Shown here in pieces: positions 10,266 through 22,700 of a stretch of 64,000 nucleotides of DNA. The translations under genes were made by a program, and so were the position numbers. The first letter of the stretch is position 1. The number at the start of each line of letters is the position of its first letter. The notes below the pieces were generated by a model. It did not search any database. It was not told the DNA's origin and worked only from the letters and a program-made list of their open reading frames with translations. This DNA comes from Rachycentron canadum (taxonomy: Eukaryota > Chordata > Actinopteri > Carangiformes > Rachycentridae). The stretch lies in the NCBI GenBank assembly GCA_038496675.1, contig CM076661.1, positions 6,383,478 through 6,447,477 on the forward strand, given 5' to 3'.

Positions 10266-12631
10266 ACACAGTACTGTGCAAAAGTCCTAGGCCACCCGAA
10301 GATTTGTTGCTTCTATAATGATCATATATAATTATTTCTCAGTCTCTTTATTAGAATTCAACCAGATAATAAAGGGTTAGAAATCTGTTAAAAAACAGAA
10401 CGATAATCAGAAAAAAACAGCTTCTATAGGCTAAAGTGGCAAATATTCAGTGTGACCTCCCCTTGAGCAACAGCAGGAACCTGGCTCTTAAAGCTACGTG
10501 GAATCAATCTTAATTAATACCGTTGCTAACACTTGTATTTGTCTGACTTATGCTGTGAAAAAGGCTAATTACACCAAGACATGCTTGAGCATTACATACA
10601 CATGTTGTATAGGTTTAACTCATTGGAAGCTGTTAATATGTATAAGACCAACTTTCCATTGTGAATTGTGAATTGTGAATTGGACATAAAATCATAATTT
10701 TGCATCAGCAAGGCCACCCTCAAAGGGAAATCCATTTCGTTTAGGTTTAAGAGCCAGGTTCCTGCTAATGCTCAAGTGTAAGGGGAGGTCACACTAAATA
10801 CTTGCCACTTTATAGAAGACTCCTATAGAAGACTTTTGCACAGTGCTGTATATCTACTCTTAATTTACAAATAAATTGTGCCAAATAAAAGGTTTATGTT
10901 CATAATATGGATTTAAAGTTTTTGTCTAATTGCTACCTTCTTCTTAGTCCTGCAGTTAGACAACCAAAGTCATATCTTACAGTGTGTCATCTATATCCAG
11001 GTTAAGGCGCCAATGAAGATATGTCATCCATAAAACTACAGGTAAATCATCCCCCTCTCCACAACTCTCTCCTTTCTGTCTTTGCTTCGTAGCGATGCAG
11101 GATGAATGAAGACACTGGTGCTGATTACCTGACTCCATGGCAGCTGTCTGAGTGTGTGGATGGTGGAGGCGTTGGTATGGTTGAGTCCAGCCGCTGCAGC
11201 ACTTGCACTGTAGGAGATGTGGTCACCTCATTCAACTGGCCATGGCAGACACACGCTGTGATGAAAGGAAATGGCTTACAAAAGGTGTGGCATATGATTG
11301 TGTTTCAGCGGTGGCTTATTATCCCCAGTGACAGTTTTGATTTGAACAGTGACTGATACCTCCCTGCATGTTGCAGCTAAGGTGTGCTACATTAGTTGTG
11401 AATACTACCTTCTTTCTATTGCAGGTTGATCCACAGTTGGTTGATGGGCACTTGTCCTACTTTTTGGGTGTAGTTGGAATAACAGGCCTCACTGCGCTGC
11501 TGGGTGTAAGGGAGAAGGGTCATGTGACCAAAGGGGCCAATCAGACCATGGTGGTGAGCGGAGCGGCTGGGGCCTGTGGTTCTTTAGCTGGACAGGTAAA
11601 TACAGCAAACTCCAGATTTGGGTCTAGTAAGGCTTGACTGTTTTATACAGTATATAGGTGGATGTTTTTGAAGTCTCAAGCAAAAACAACACTGATTACC
11701 CCCTTTTGAACTTCTTGACGTTTAAATGTAAGAAGTTTAAGAGCCTGATTTCATCATGGCGCCCTGCCTTTCTTTTCCAGATTGGCAGGCTGGACGGTTG
11801 TGTGAGGGTTGTTGGGATCTGTGGATCTGATGAAAAATGCAGAGCTTTAGTGGAAGATCTGGGCTTCTCAGCTGCAATCAACTATCGCCAAGAGGATGTA
11901 CCAACAAGACTCAAGGAGTGCTGCCCCGATGGTGTGGACGTTTACTTTGACAATGTGGGAGGTGTCACCAGTGATACTGTAATAGCACAGGTACTCTCCA
12001 GTTGTTATGTATTTGGCTGGAAACTATGTGTGTTATTATTTATTAGTTGGCATTTTGTCCCCTTATTGTGTTTCCAACATTTGCAAAAATTAAATTAAAC
12101 ACAGTGGCTGTGGATTCTGACGCACAGACCTTGGCCTCTTTCTCTACCTCCAGATGACCAGCGGCAGCCATGTGATCCTGTGTGGGCAGATCTCTCAGTA
12201 CAACAAGGATGTGCCGTATCCTCCACCTTTAAGTGAGGAGACTCAGGAAACCCTGCGAAGAAAGAGCATCACCCGAGAGCGATTTATGGTGCTTAACTAT
12301 ATGAGCAAAGCAGACGCTGCCCTCTGTGAGCTCAGCCAGCGTGTTAAATCAGGTCAAATCAAGGTAAGGAGGTTGACTGGGTGTCAAAATGCATGTCCCT
12401 TCCATGTCTTTATATATTATTTTTCTTCTATTTTGCAGGTGCTGGAAACTGTGGTGAATTGCATTCAAAATATGGGAGGTATGTGAATTGTGATTCTGGC
12501 ACTTTCTTCTTTCTTTTTTTTTTTTTACCTGATAGAAGTTTAATCATTTATTTCCTTTTCTTGCAGAAGCATTTTGCTCTATGATGAAAGGGGGAAACAT
12601 TGGAAAGCAAATTATAAAAATATCAGAGTGA
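9864..12631 (+). CDS. ptgr2: Prostaglandin reductase 2, complete, 8 coding exons
   Basis: PTGR2 is a cytosolic NADPH-dependent enzyme that reduces the 13,14 double bond of 15-keto-prostaglandins (zinc-free MDR/leukotriene B4 12-hydroxydehydrogenase family). Exons: 9864-9900, 10006-10124, 11093-11284, 11425-11595, 11781-11990, 12154-12363, 12439-12478, 12567-12631. All junctions are GT-AG and keep phase, giving 347 aa (human 351). The N-terminus MQVQRVVLNSRPG and the C-terminal GGNIGKQI segment match human. The dinucleotide-binding motif AAGACGSLAGQ is in exon 4, split from the following GGCAGG-encoded segment. GQISQYNKDVPYPPPL in exon 6 carries Tyr259, the same number as the human substrate-contacting tyrosine. 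The protein looks intact. Exon 1 has only 37 coding bases. The gene is divergent from mideas, as in the human 14q24 pair. Confidence 0.95.
10199..10264. repeat. (TATC)n microsatellite in ptgr2 intron 2
   Basis: About 16 uninterrupted TATC units, immediately 5' of the hairpin transposon-like element. Confidence 0.97.
10269..10848. mobile_element. Non-autonomous DNA transposon (MITE-like) with inverted termini
   Basis: The ends are inverted copies: CAGTACTGTGCAAAAGTC at 10269-10286 and its reverse complement with one mismatch at 10831-10848. A second inverted pair lies inside: 10421-10493 and 10747-10820 share AAAGTGGCAA, GTGACCTCCCCTT and CAGGAACCTGGCTCTTAAA in opposite orientation. The left arm has about 125 extra bases between the terminal and inner repeats. 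There is no transposase frame. The 8-mer GTGAATTG is repeated near 10661-10681. The termini resemble abundant teleost Tc1-like non-autonomous repeats (recollection, not a database hit). Target-site duplication is unclear. Confidence 0.7.
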
Positions 12632-12909
12632 CGGAAAGCCTTGTAATTTCCAGTAGTGACTACTCTCACCAGACACCTAGGGAAATTAACCCACAGTTGC
12701 CTTTTATCACTGCCATTAACACCAATTTAATGAACTCGTGTAAGATATTGCATTGAGCAACTGACGACAGTTGATGACAACTATGAAATGAGTCACAAAA
12801 GTCTGAAACTCTAATATGTAATAATTTAGATTTCTGAAAATTGGTGCTACACTTATATAAATATAGTATAATACTGTAGTACATATTGCCTCATGATATT
12901 ATTCTATGC

Positions 12910-12915
12910 AATAAA
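12910..12915 (+). terminator. ptgr2: ptgr2 polyadenylation signal
   Basis: A canonical AATAAA about 280 bases after the ptgr2 stop codon, in a suitable position for the 3' end of the transcript. Confidence 0.6.
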
Positions 12916-15911
12916 TTCCAATTGTAGTTTTAAAATCTGTGTAGAATGATCATTGCCTGTTCAATACCAGCACCATGAGACATCAACAGATATTCCTGTT
13001 GAGCACTAAAACTGTAATATGTAATAATGTTAAATGATTAAAATGTTGTGAAAAACTAAATATAAAGCCTTTCCTTTATTCCCTAATCAGCTGGATTTAA
13101 GTTAAAATAACCAACATTGCAGCGTTGTAGCATAGAGCACCAGCCTTGTCAGCTTGCTACAAAGCTGAAGCTAACTATAAGAACCTTCACAAGCCTTTTC
13201 ATTTACTGTAGTACTACTGTAGTAGTACTGTGTCAACCCATGTAACTATAGGTGAAGTGTTTTGGCTGACAAGCAATCAGCAAGTTAGCTAGTTCACGGA
13301 CATCATGCTAGTAGCAGTATCCTCAGCTTCAAGTGCATTTCTCTCATCTTAACTAAGAACCACAATGGAAACAAGCATTTGGTCTTGTATGTGATCCTGT
13401 ATGTGATTTAATCTCTGGACATCACTTGACATAGTGTAAATGTGAATTAATGTTTAATTTCTCTTAATTAATCTCAGGATTTTTAAGAACCAGTGTTGTT
13501 TACATTAGCTTGTCAGCTAAAGGACTTTTGCTGACACAAGTACAAGTTTATACAGAGAGAAAGTTAAAGCTTTAATTGTGATGCATGTGTTTTTAACTTA
13601 ATGTTAACTAACAGTAATGACCTGACGACAAACATGAAGTATATGATTTAGTGTAATGAACACTTTTATTCCACAGCACTATAAACCATTAATAAAATAA
13701 AATTGTGGTTGGCTCTAAGTTCGGTTGTCACAAGAAAAATATGTGGCAGGTGTAAAATCATCATCTTCATTAATATACTTAATATGTCAACATAGGAGGG
13801 GATGCAGAATTGATCGAGTGAAGACCAGTACATCACTTACAGTACACTCCTTCTTAGAGATGTAATGGAGGTGGAGCTTTCTTGTGAACAGTCAATTTGA
13901 TGTACAGCACAAAACAATCGCAATCAGATTTATTAACCATAATCACTTTTTTTTTTCATTGAAATTAATTCATGTGAAAAAAAAAAAAAAAAATCAGTCA
14001 CATGCATAATTTGTAGGTGGAAGTGGAATCCAGCACAGTCCTCGATTACCCTCTAGATCGATTCAATACTGCCTCCTTGTGGAAAAACAAACAACATACC
14101 ATGTGGAAGGTGCTGAGCATTGTTGTAGAAAGGAACTCTAAACTAATTCAAGTCCATAAATTTCACATATCAGTCTTTATGCTGGAGTTATACACTTAGT
14201 ATTGTAGCGCTCCAGTGCAAATGAAAGAGACCCGTCTATGCAGAGAAGAAAAAAAAGTTATTAAACCATTGCCAGCATGAGCGCACATAATTTCATTTTC
14301 CCAGTGTCTGGCAGGTGTTCTAATAGTCATGTGCATGTCTGAGCAATTATTCTGCACTCACACTGTATATGGTTTGAAAATAATACTTGGATCTAACTGC
14401 TGAAACATTGCTTTTATTAAAAGACTCGATAAATGTGGTCTTCACCCTATATATGTTTACTTTTTTTAGATCAGTTTCTTCTCATGGGATCGAGGCACCT
14501 GCTACTACTGGCTATTAAGTACTAAATTTAGAGTGCAACAAACCGTGTGCCGCTCTCACACCTTCACAAAAAAGGGATTAACATTCATTGCAAATAGACA
14601 CACAGGTTTTCACACTGTCAGATTAACTTCCAATGCAGGGAATGCCCTTACAGCTTCCTAACCACACTCACCACGAGGAAGGGGAGGAGGTGGAAAAATG
14701 CCCATTTCCAGTGCAGTTTTTATAACATGAGGGAAAAATAAAGAAATCACACAATACAATCAGAATGAATAAATGAAAACAGCATAGTACTGGTTCATCT
14801 CATTTCATCACATCTATAACACATTCATTTTGTTTTTTTTTTTTTTTTTTTTTTTTTTTGTAGCCACCACACAACTGGATTTTTTTTAACATGGTTTTTA
14901 GTTCACTGAGCTACTATGGAGTATAAAAACATTGTCCTGAAACACTACTGGGACCAGCCTATTGTTCAAGTGCTCACATTCCTGAGGAAACAAACAGCTG
15001 CTTTCTGTAGTCACGTTTGAAGGAGCATGAAGAGTCAGGCCGGCTTCTGTGTTTTGGTGAAAAGTGGCATTGAAGTTTTTGATATGAATATCCCAATGCG
15101 AATATTTAGTTTTTTTAAGTGGCAGTTGTGTGCAATGGAATTAATTTGAATTAAAAACACTTTCAATCATTAACTACTTGTACTCAGCACTTGATTGATT
15201 CATAATTTCCTTTCTTTGATTGTATGTAGTACTTGAAAATATCAACCATCTCTCCACCAAAGTAACCACCGCTCTGTCAGCCGCGGGTAGTTAGGGAAAG
15301 CTTACGGCATATAAAACGAGGCGTACACCGTTATTATCCACATGATTTGTCTGACGGAAGATAAACTCAAGGATCGGTTTGGCACATCCAGCCTTCATTA
15401 GTGAATGAAAAGGGAAGAATAAAAGATGAAATCTTTCTTATTCGTCCTTTGGCAGTGGTGAAGTAGCATTCGGCCAAGGCAACACTTCCAAAAAAGTGCT
15501 AAAGCTCAAGTAAATGAGTCAGCTTAAACCACAGCAGAATACAGCTCTTGTACTGTACACTGTCAACTGCAGCATACACTGGACTAGTCCTCTCATAGCT
15601 CCAATAGGTTATTAAACCTTTAACGTATCCACGGTGTTTTTGTTTGTTTTTTTTTAAACACTGTACACATTGCTATGAATATGGCCTGAAATGTGCTCAC
15701 CGGTGCTTTACAATAACATGCATATTAAGTAAACAATACTATCTAGAAACAGGATAGTGAGTGATGTACTGTGAAGTGGCTGTGGAAGGAGAAAAACAAA
15801 GGAAGAAGCTGCATTGTGGGGGAAATTGAGGCTTTCAGGGTGGATAGAGACAGCAAAATATATCTGTGAGTCAGGCTCAAGGGGAATTGTGGCGATACAG
15901 TGCAATTACTG
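12916..15911. other. Convergent intergenic interval, ptgr2 to tmem62
   Basis: No exon is recognisable on either strand. The right half is probably tmem62 3'UTR: a minus-strand AATAAA (plus TTTATT, 14413-14418) lies about 1.5 kb beyond its stop codon. Homopolymer runs occur at about 13979-13993 (A) and 14829-14859 (T). A small palindrome GTAGTACTAC sits near 13208. Confidence 0.45.
14413..14418 (-). terminator. tmem62: Candidate tmem62 polyadenylation signal
   Basis: The minus strand reads AATAAA. It is the first canonical hexamer I found downstream of the tmem62 stop, which would give a 3'UTR of about 1.5 kb. Position-based inference only. Confidence 0.3.
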
Positions 15912-18856
15912 TCAAGAGGAAGAGATGCTCTTGCTGTTGTCACGAACGAGAGGGGCGGGGCCTGTCCAGGCGCGGTAGACCAATAGCAGACTGAGCCCTA
16001 ATGCCCACGTGCGGACAGGAGACAGGAAAAAGGCCATGGGGCCGTAGGTCTCCAGGAGAAAGTAGCAGGAGTGGGCCTGCCAGGTGAGCAGCAGCAGCAT
16101 GAATAGGTGAACCGCCAGAGTCCGCCAGCGGCAGCCAGGCCGCAGGAAATGGGATCGGAAGGTGTTGCCGCGGCAACGGTGGTGGAGGCTCCAGCAGAGG
16201 TAAGAAGTGAGGGGCATGTTGAAGAACAGCAGCTGGAAATTAGTTGAGTTAAAAGTGATTAGTGCAGTTGTGAGTCTTTAAAATGAGACAGGGCCTTGAT
16301 TATGGCTGTGGATGGTTTCACCAAAACATTAATACAGCAAGGTGACAACATATACTGAAAAAGGTTACAGAACATGGTAAGTATTTTAGTGTTTTTCTCC
16401 CAATTGTTTACTTTCTTTTCTTTATCATCTTACGATCCCTGAGATTTACTTTATGCCAAAAAATGTAATTAAAAATATGACAAATCTGCCAAAAACAAAA
16501 CAAAGAAAGCTAAAAATGTGAATTAAAAATGGGACACGCAAACAAAAAGGTGAACATAATGACACCTGAAGTTAAAGGCTGTAGTTGAATATATGCCTTG
16601 CAAGAAGAACAGACATCATTGAGATGTTGGTCAGATTAGGGCGGCATCTAACATTTCTCTGTCGTTACAAAATCATCAATTCATCATTCATCAATCAAAA
16701 TATCTATAATATTTCAGAAAAATCCCCATAACAATCCCTTATCCCAAAGGTGTGAGGTGTTAAATTGCTTTCTAGTCTAACAGCCCAAAACCCAAAGATA
16801 CTGAGGTTACTATCACATAAGACAAAGAAAAACAACTTCTCATAACAGATTTTTTGTATTTTTTGCTAGAAAAATAATAAAATAATAAAGTTAGTTATAA
16901 TTATAAGTTATAATTAGTTCCCATTTTGTGTGAGTCGAGTACCTGTTTCAGCTCGAGGTAAACGAGTTAAATCAAAGTAATTTTCTTACTTGAACAACTC
17001 CAACAACATAAGTGAGACTGCCCTCCAGGAAGTGTCCATCGATGAAAACCCCAAAGGCAAAGCAGGCACCGCTATGGCCATCTATCAATTCTCCTATGAA
17101 CCATGGACCTGTTGGCAGAGGTGGGGAAACCGTACAGGAGATAATGACTATGGATAATTATGTTACACAAGAACATACACAGGAGTACAAGAAAAATCCT
17201 GTAACGCAAAACCAGCATTTTTACATAGTTAAACATTATTTTGAATTCACAGAATTATATTATGTAGTGATTAGAGTCTCAAAGACAATGTATAAACTTG
17301 TTTTTGCAATACGACTTTGGCGGCAGAGGCATTTTCAGCCTGAGGGATGAGATGGTAGCTGACCCACCTAAGGCTGTACACAGGTTGAACAGTAGCAGAG
17401 TGTAGTAGAAAGTGTCCATTTTACTGACGAGATGGAGCGACATACACGCTTGAGACATCAATCCTGTAGATGATAAATGAAAACCAAAATGTATGATTGT
17501 GCAACATTAAAATAAATACACCGCCCTATATATCAATGCCAATGATCTTTAATTAACATGTTATCTGCTAGGTTTATTGTGAACTGTTGTTCCGTCCACA
17601 GAAGCTCTGCAGACTGTAATATCAGTGCAGATGCACTTCAGTCTCCTGTAATTCAAATGACATTATGATGTATTTATTGGAGGGGTGTTCATTGACAGAT
17701 CACCTCTGCCAGAAGGAACACGCAGGAACCTAAAGGCCAGCAGCACACCGACATTCAGCAGCATCATAAATATGAAGGCCACTCGGCCCAGGATGTAGTG
17801 GTCTGTGAGGAGGATGAAGGATTGCACAAAACCAAAGCTGGGGGTCCGGTCGTCTTCCAGAGTAAAGTGCTGCTCCTGCACTGTCGACCGGCCCGCCGAG
17901 TCCTGACACAACACACAACACGCACAAAAACACAACGATCAAGGACAGAAGATAATTAATTCTGTCGATTTATAAACATGTATTTATTCTACAAATATAG
18001 GTCAGAGCGCATTCAAATCTGCACCAAGACATCAATACTAAGTAGTAGTTCAAAGCCAAAGTGTCCAGACAGAGGATGTAACACAGCTACTACTGAATCA
18101 TAATTCAACTCAGGCAAACAAACTTAATCAAGACCTATGAAATATTCATAAGTCTCAAAACACTTTTCACTTAAAGTGGAAGATAAGTCAAGTCCCGTAC
18201 TGACCTCCACTTTAACTCTGATTGTGTGCAGCCCAGTGAGGTAGAGAGATGGATCCCACTGCAAAACATACAGAGGACCTCCAGCAGAGTGGCCTTTCCC
18301 CAGAGGCTGCCCATCCACACTCACATGCACCGCTGTGATTGGAGCCTCTGAGAAGGCCAACATCCTGATGAGAAGCAAGAAAAGAAATACTTTATTAGTT
18401 ACCGTGCTGCCTTGTTTCCCAGTGAAAACACTTCCAGACTTCATTTGAATACAGAACAAATCAATACAGATATTGCATCATAATAAATTAAATGACAGAC
18501 ACTTAATGGATACATTAGCACTATTTTCATTCAAGTCAGTGTACTAATTCAAGAGAAATTACCAAGACAGATATTTTGTTGCCTAATGCTAGAAGGTGAT
18601 TAAGGCTCCTGGATACAGATCTAACTAACCTATGACCTAACTTTCTACCTAATGACACCAAACGCTGTTGCCAAATTTTGTGATGTGCAATACTGCTACT
18701 AGTAATCAAACATACACCAAAACAATGAATACATAACATTATGAGCAATGAATACATAACATTATGAGCTGGGCATTATTGGAAAATCGGAAATGTTCAT
18801 CAGATCACAGAAGTGTTGCAAAACCATGTGGAGTCAGTGAAGGGTTTATACCAGTC

Positions 18857-18911
<55 letters not shown>

Positions 18912-21900
18912 GATGTGTGTCGATCTCCGTATCCGCCCCAGCGGCTCCACTCCCGGATGCAGGTACTGTGCGTCCTTGGGGTTGGTGATGAGCACTGCAG
19001 GCCACTGCTCAAACCTCAGGTCAGAGAAACTCAGCAGGTCATGGTCAAAGGCCAGAACCCGATACCTGGAGACAGGAGAGAGAAGAATGTGCTGAACACC
19101 TGGGAAAAGAAATAAGAACTGAGCAATACCAAGAAAAACAAACAAACACACAGTTAAAAATATTTTGTGATCATGCCATATTGCAAACCTGCGGTTGTCC
19201 ATCCAGTCACCCAGCTCCAGCTCCAGGGTGCCTTGGGGGTGTCGGCTGTGGAGGACTGGCATCAAGCCGCCCAGTGTGTGCAGGTGACCGCAGAGATAGG
19301 CAACTGCAGATCTAATCACCAGAAGAAATGAAAAAACTATAACATTGTCATACTTCTCAAGAACTAGCTTAAAAGTATTATAACCATTCTTTTCTGAGAT
19401 TAGGTGATAGAAGTCTAGCTTGAAGTAGCAGCTGTTGAAAGCTTGCACAATGACTGGGTTGACAAGTATGCATTTCCCCACCCGTTTTCTGAAAACTGGT
19501 TTAACATCCAAGCTTTTACCTCATCATGTCTCGAACCCCTGGAGAAGGGGAGACGACAGTAGAGGTGGTGTAGTGGCCAAACCAGATGGACTGGTTGCTT
19601 TTCAGACTCTCAACTCTGAACGTGTCCAGCAAGTCCATTTGAGTCTGTCACATATTGAGAGAAGAAGCAAATATTAACCATGTGTTCCTTTACATTTACA
19701 CATCTACCGTGTGCTCATCCTATGTCTGTTCCTTTAAAAATGATGGTGAGCCATATTTTTACTTGCAGGAAATTTACATTTACATAAGCACACTGTACAT
19801 TGAAGTACTGTGACTGTAAAACGTCCTATTTGCTTAGTTCTAAGCTTTTTCTTTTGTTTCCCACTTGCTTATTCAGTAGCCATGTTTCCTGACAGTTTAA
19901 GATGCCAATAAATCAGTCAAATCTCCCTTTTTCATTTAATAAATTCAATTCATGAACTGAAGAAGCCTTTCAGATGAGTGGTGAAACATCTTCTGAAACC
20001 TAAAAGAATTGCCTTCAACTCAAGCACTTAAGCCTTTAATAAATTCAAGTGTATTAAAGAACCAGTGTTGCTGTATCTATTTTCACATATATTCACTGGA
20101 TGTTAATGTTCTGTCAAGAGAGGGTACTAGACAGACATACCTGGTTGAGAATACCAAAGAAATTGTAGGGTCTCTTGGGGCCTGGAGTCAGAGTGGCATC
20201 CGCGCAGACAAAGGAGTAATTGCCAAAGGGAGTTTTGTGAATATAGTGGAAAGAGCCTACTTTCTGATTAGCCGAGTATTTCCTAGAGAAAATTGAGAAA
20301 CGCCAACGTGAGCAACCAGATACTGTTAAGTAGACTGGGAAGGAGCCAGCTGCTCCAATCCTAGAGCAGCCCTGAGATAATTTAATGCATATTGAATAAA
20401 TAAATTAGGCTTGCGTAGGAGGCAGACTGTGTCGCGCAGAGGATGACCACAACATTAAGAATATTAGGGAGATAAAAGATCAATCAACATTGACAGAGGC
20501 AGCAATGTCGCATAAAACAACATTTGTTTTAAAAGACTGGGGAGTCAGTCTGTTCATGTAGATTCTGCTTCTATTCTTGGTCCTTGGTAGGCTCAGACAG
20601 CTTGGAATATTGTCAATAAATAGGTCTGCTACTACTCATGTTTCAGAGGCACAGAAGTCCTTACATCCTCAGATTGACTTCACACTCAGCCTATTACTGT
20701 AAGACATGCAGGAGTAGGCACTGGCTGTGTCTAAATCAGGCATTTACAGTGGTACTGACTTTTTCATACTGACCGGTAATAATTGTTGACGCTGTCCAAT
20801 GAAATAATATTGAAGGCATCTGTCAGAAGAAATGAAATGATGGTGAGATTGAGCAGCATATAAAAAGTCTCAGTGACCAGGATGTCTAATGAGGGTGATG
20901 CATATTTAATTAAGGCATCAGGTTTCTTCATTATACAGGAAGATATCGAACAAAATCTGTTGCTTTCATATCATAGAAATGACAGGACAGACATCAACAA
21001 CTGTGATCAATAACAGCAGAATAGCTGTCAGAGAAGCTGCAGATCCAATAACTAGTTTTCTTTTTTAGTCAGTTACAAAGTAAGGATATCCTGTTTCACA
21101 TCTAATAGCTCACGATTCAATAGCAGAAAAGAAAGCAGTGATGAGGAGGGGATGGGATGACTTCCTGTGTGATTCTAAAATGCACCACAGTTAATGAATT
21201 CAAAGTAGTGGTGGGATATGAGAGGACAATAATGTAACAAAGTGCCGCAATTTATCACCATGATTCCCACGGATGTCTATCCACCGAGTCCGCTCCATCA
21301 CACGCGACCTCTTCAGTATGTTGTGGTAGGCCTGCCACTCCACCTCATGCTGGAGGGAACCCACCTTACTCTCTGTTTTAGCATCTGTCAGATCCCCTGT
21401 GGAGGAGAGAGGGGAAAATGTGAGACACGTGGAACATCAGCATATAAGGCGCTTCAGCCAATTTCTGCACTGCACTAAAATGAGGGCCACACCCAATGAG
21501 TCTCAGAACAAAACAAAGACTTTCCCAGCAACTTAAACCAGCTGAAGGTGGAGGGGTTACTGTACCTGTTGCAAGCACGAGAGCTGGCTTCATCACTTCA
21601 ATGGTGTCTGTGCAGAACTTCTCAAAATCAGGAATTCGCTTTGGGTCGTGAAATCGGCTTATGTGAATGTCAGACACCTTGAAAATTGGGAATGAGGAAA
21701 AGATTAAAACTGGTCTTACACCTGGATGGTGCGTAACCTATTTTTTAACACAGCCGTATGGGAGCTGCACAAAAGGGCCAAAGTCTGACTGCAACTTACT
21801 GTGTTGCTGAACCACCTTTTTACCTGACAATGACACACTTCTGTGGTCAGTGACCCCTTTCAGTCAATCATTCAAGAGGGTTCAATCACCACGGCTCGCT

Positions 21901-22243
21901 GTTTATGACAATACTGCAAAGCCACTACTAATACAGGATATGAAATTCAAACAAGGCAACACAGGCTGAGCTTAGACAGCATCGTTTTTGCTTGTAGTAA
22001 AGGGCTTGAAACGGTAGCTAGCAGGTCAGATTTAATGCCCACCTGTAAAAACCAGAAAATATTGTTCAACTCCCCGCTGGGAAATGGTGGTGAAGTCCCC
22101 GTAGATTGGTCTCCATCACCGGCAGTCGGGTGCTGAACGCTCCGTTTCGGGTGCCAAGCCGTGTCATAGCTGTCCAACACCCAGGAGGTGATGCACGCCA
22201 GGGCCAGTCCGAGGATAACCAGTGCACCGAAGAGCTTCAGCAT
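15912..22243 (-). CDS. tmem62: TMEM62, metallophosphoesterase-like membrane protein, complete, 13 coding exons
   Basis: A multi-pass membrane protein with an N-terminal calcineurin-like phosphoesterase domain; its substrate is unknown. Exons in transcript order: 22243-22043, 21677-21566, 21396-21259, 20819-20774, 20282-20141, 19644-19520, 19311-19189, 19065-18910, 18364-18205, 17902-17704, 17463-17368, 17108-16990, 16232-15912. Phases all agree and give 645 aa (human 643). Residues 1-20 form a signal-anchor helix. Metal-site motifs are DIHISRF (exon 2), GDLTD (exon 2/3), RGNHD (exon 3/4), FGHYTTST (exon 6) and CGHLHTLGG (exon 7). Hydrophobic segments in exons 10-13 form the membrane region. 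Exon 8's donor opens directly into a GT repeat. Gene ends and family match are strong; biochemical activity is not established. Confidence 0.95.
18857..18909. repeat. (AC)n microsatellite abutting the tmem62 exon 8 donor
   Basis: About 26 CA units on the plus strand. On the tmem62 sense strand it reads as GT repeats starting exactly at the 5' splice site after CATCAG, so the first repeat unit is the invariant GT. Confidence 0.97.
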
Positions 22244-22700
22244 CCTCCTGTAGTGGCGAGAGAGGGGGCTAGCTGCCGCCGTCTGTCCCGGACAGAAAAA
22301 AGCTAGCTACTGGTGGAAATAGCTAAGGGCGCGAATCACACTAACATTGACTACACTTAGGGTAGACCATTCAACTACATGGCTAAAGGGCTAAGAGTCA
22401 GACCGGTTCTGTCGCTGCCATCGCGGCCACAGGAGGTGCATGGAGGCGCGGGGTTCATTCACGGGTCCGTACGGCTGCCTTCAGGGGCGGGGGAGGCGGT
22501 TGGGCAGGTTAGCTCCGCGGCTAGCTCCCGAGCAGCTACCAGCACCGCATTGACCGGTTGGAAGAGGAAACGTCACCGTCGGAAGAAAAGAGGGTGAGTG
22601 GAGAAAGAGCTCTCACTCTGACCTTGTTTTCCGAGCACCGCAGTCGACCGCAAACCTACTGCACCTGCCATCGCGAGATGTTTCGGGAATAACCACAATC
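22244..22700 (-). promoter_or_regulatory. tmem62: tmem62 promoter and 5'UTR, CpG-rich
   Basis: GC- and CpG-rich sequence directly upstream (minus strand) of the tmem62 ATG, grading into AT-rich sequence by about 22.7 kb. Open frames here on the plus strand are compositional. Interpretation as a promoter is inferred. Confidence 0.45.

Noticed and set aside
13203..13232. Palindromic GTAGTACTAC cluster
   Set aside because: Short palindrome in AT-rich intergenic DNA with no supporting context.
18855..19511. A 218-codon minus-strand frame
   Set aside because: It merges tmem62 exons 7 and 8 through an open intron and a GT repeat; spliced exons align better with human TMEM62.
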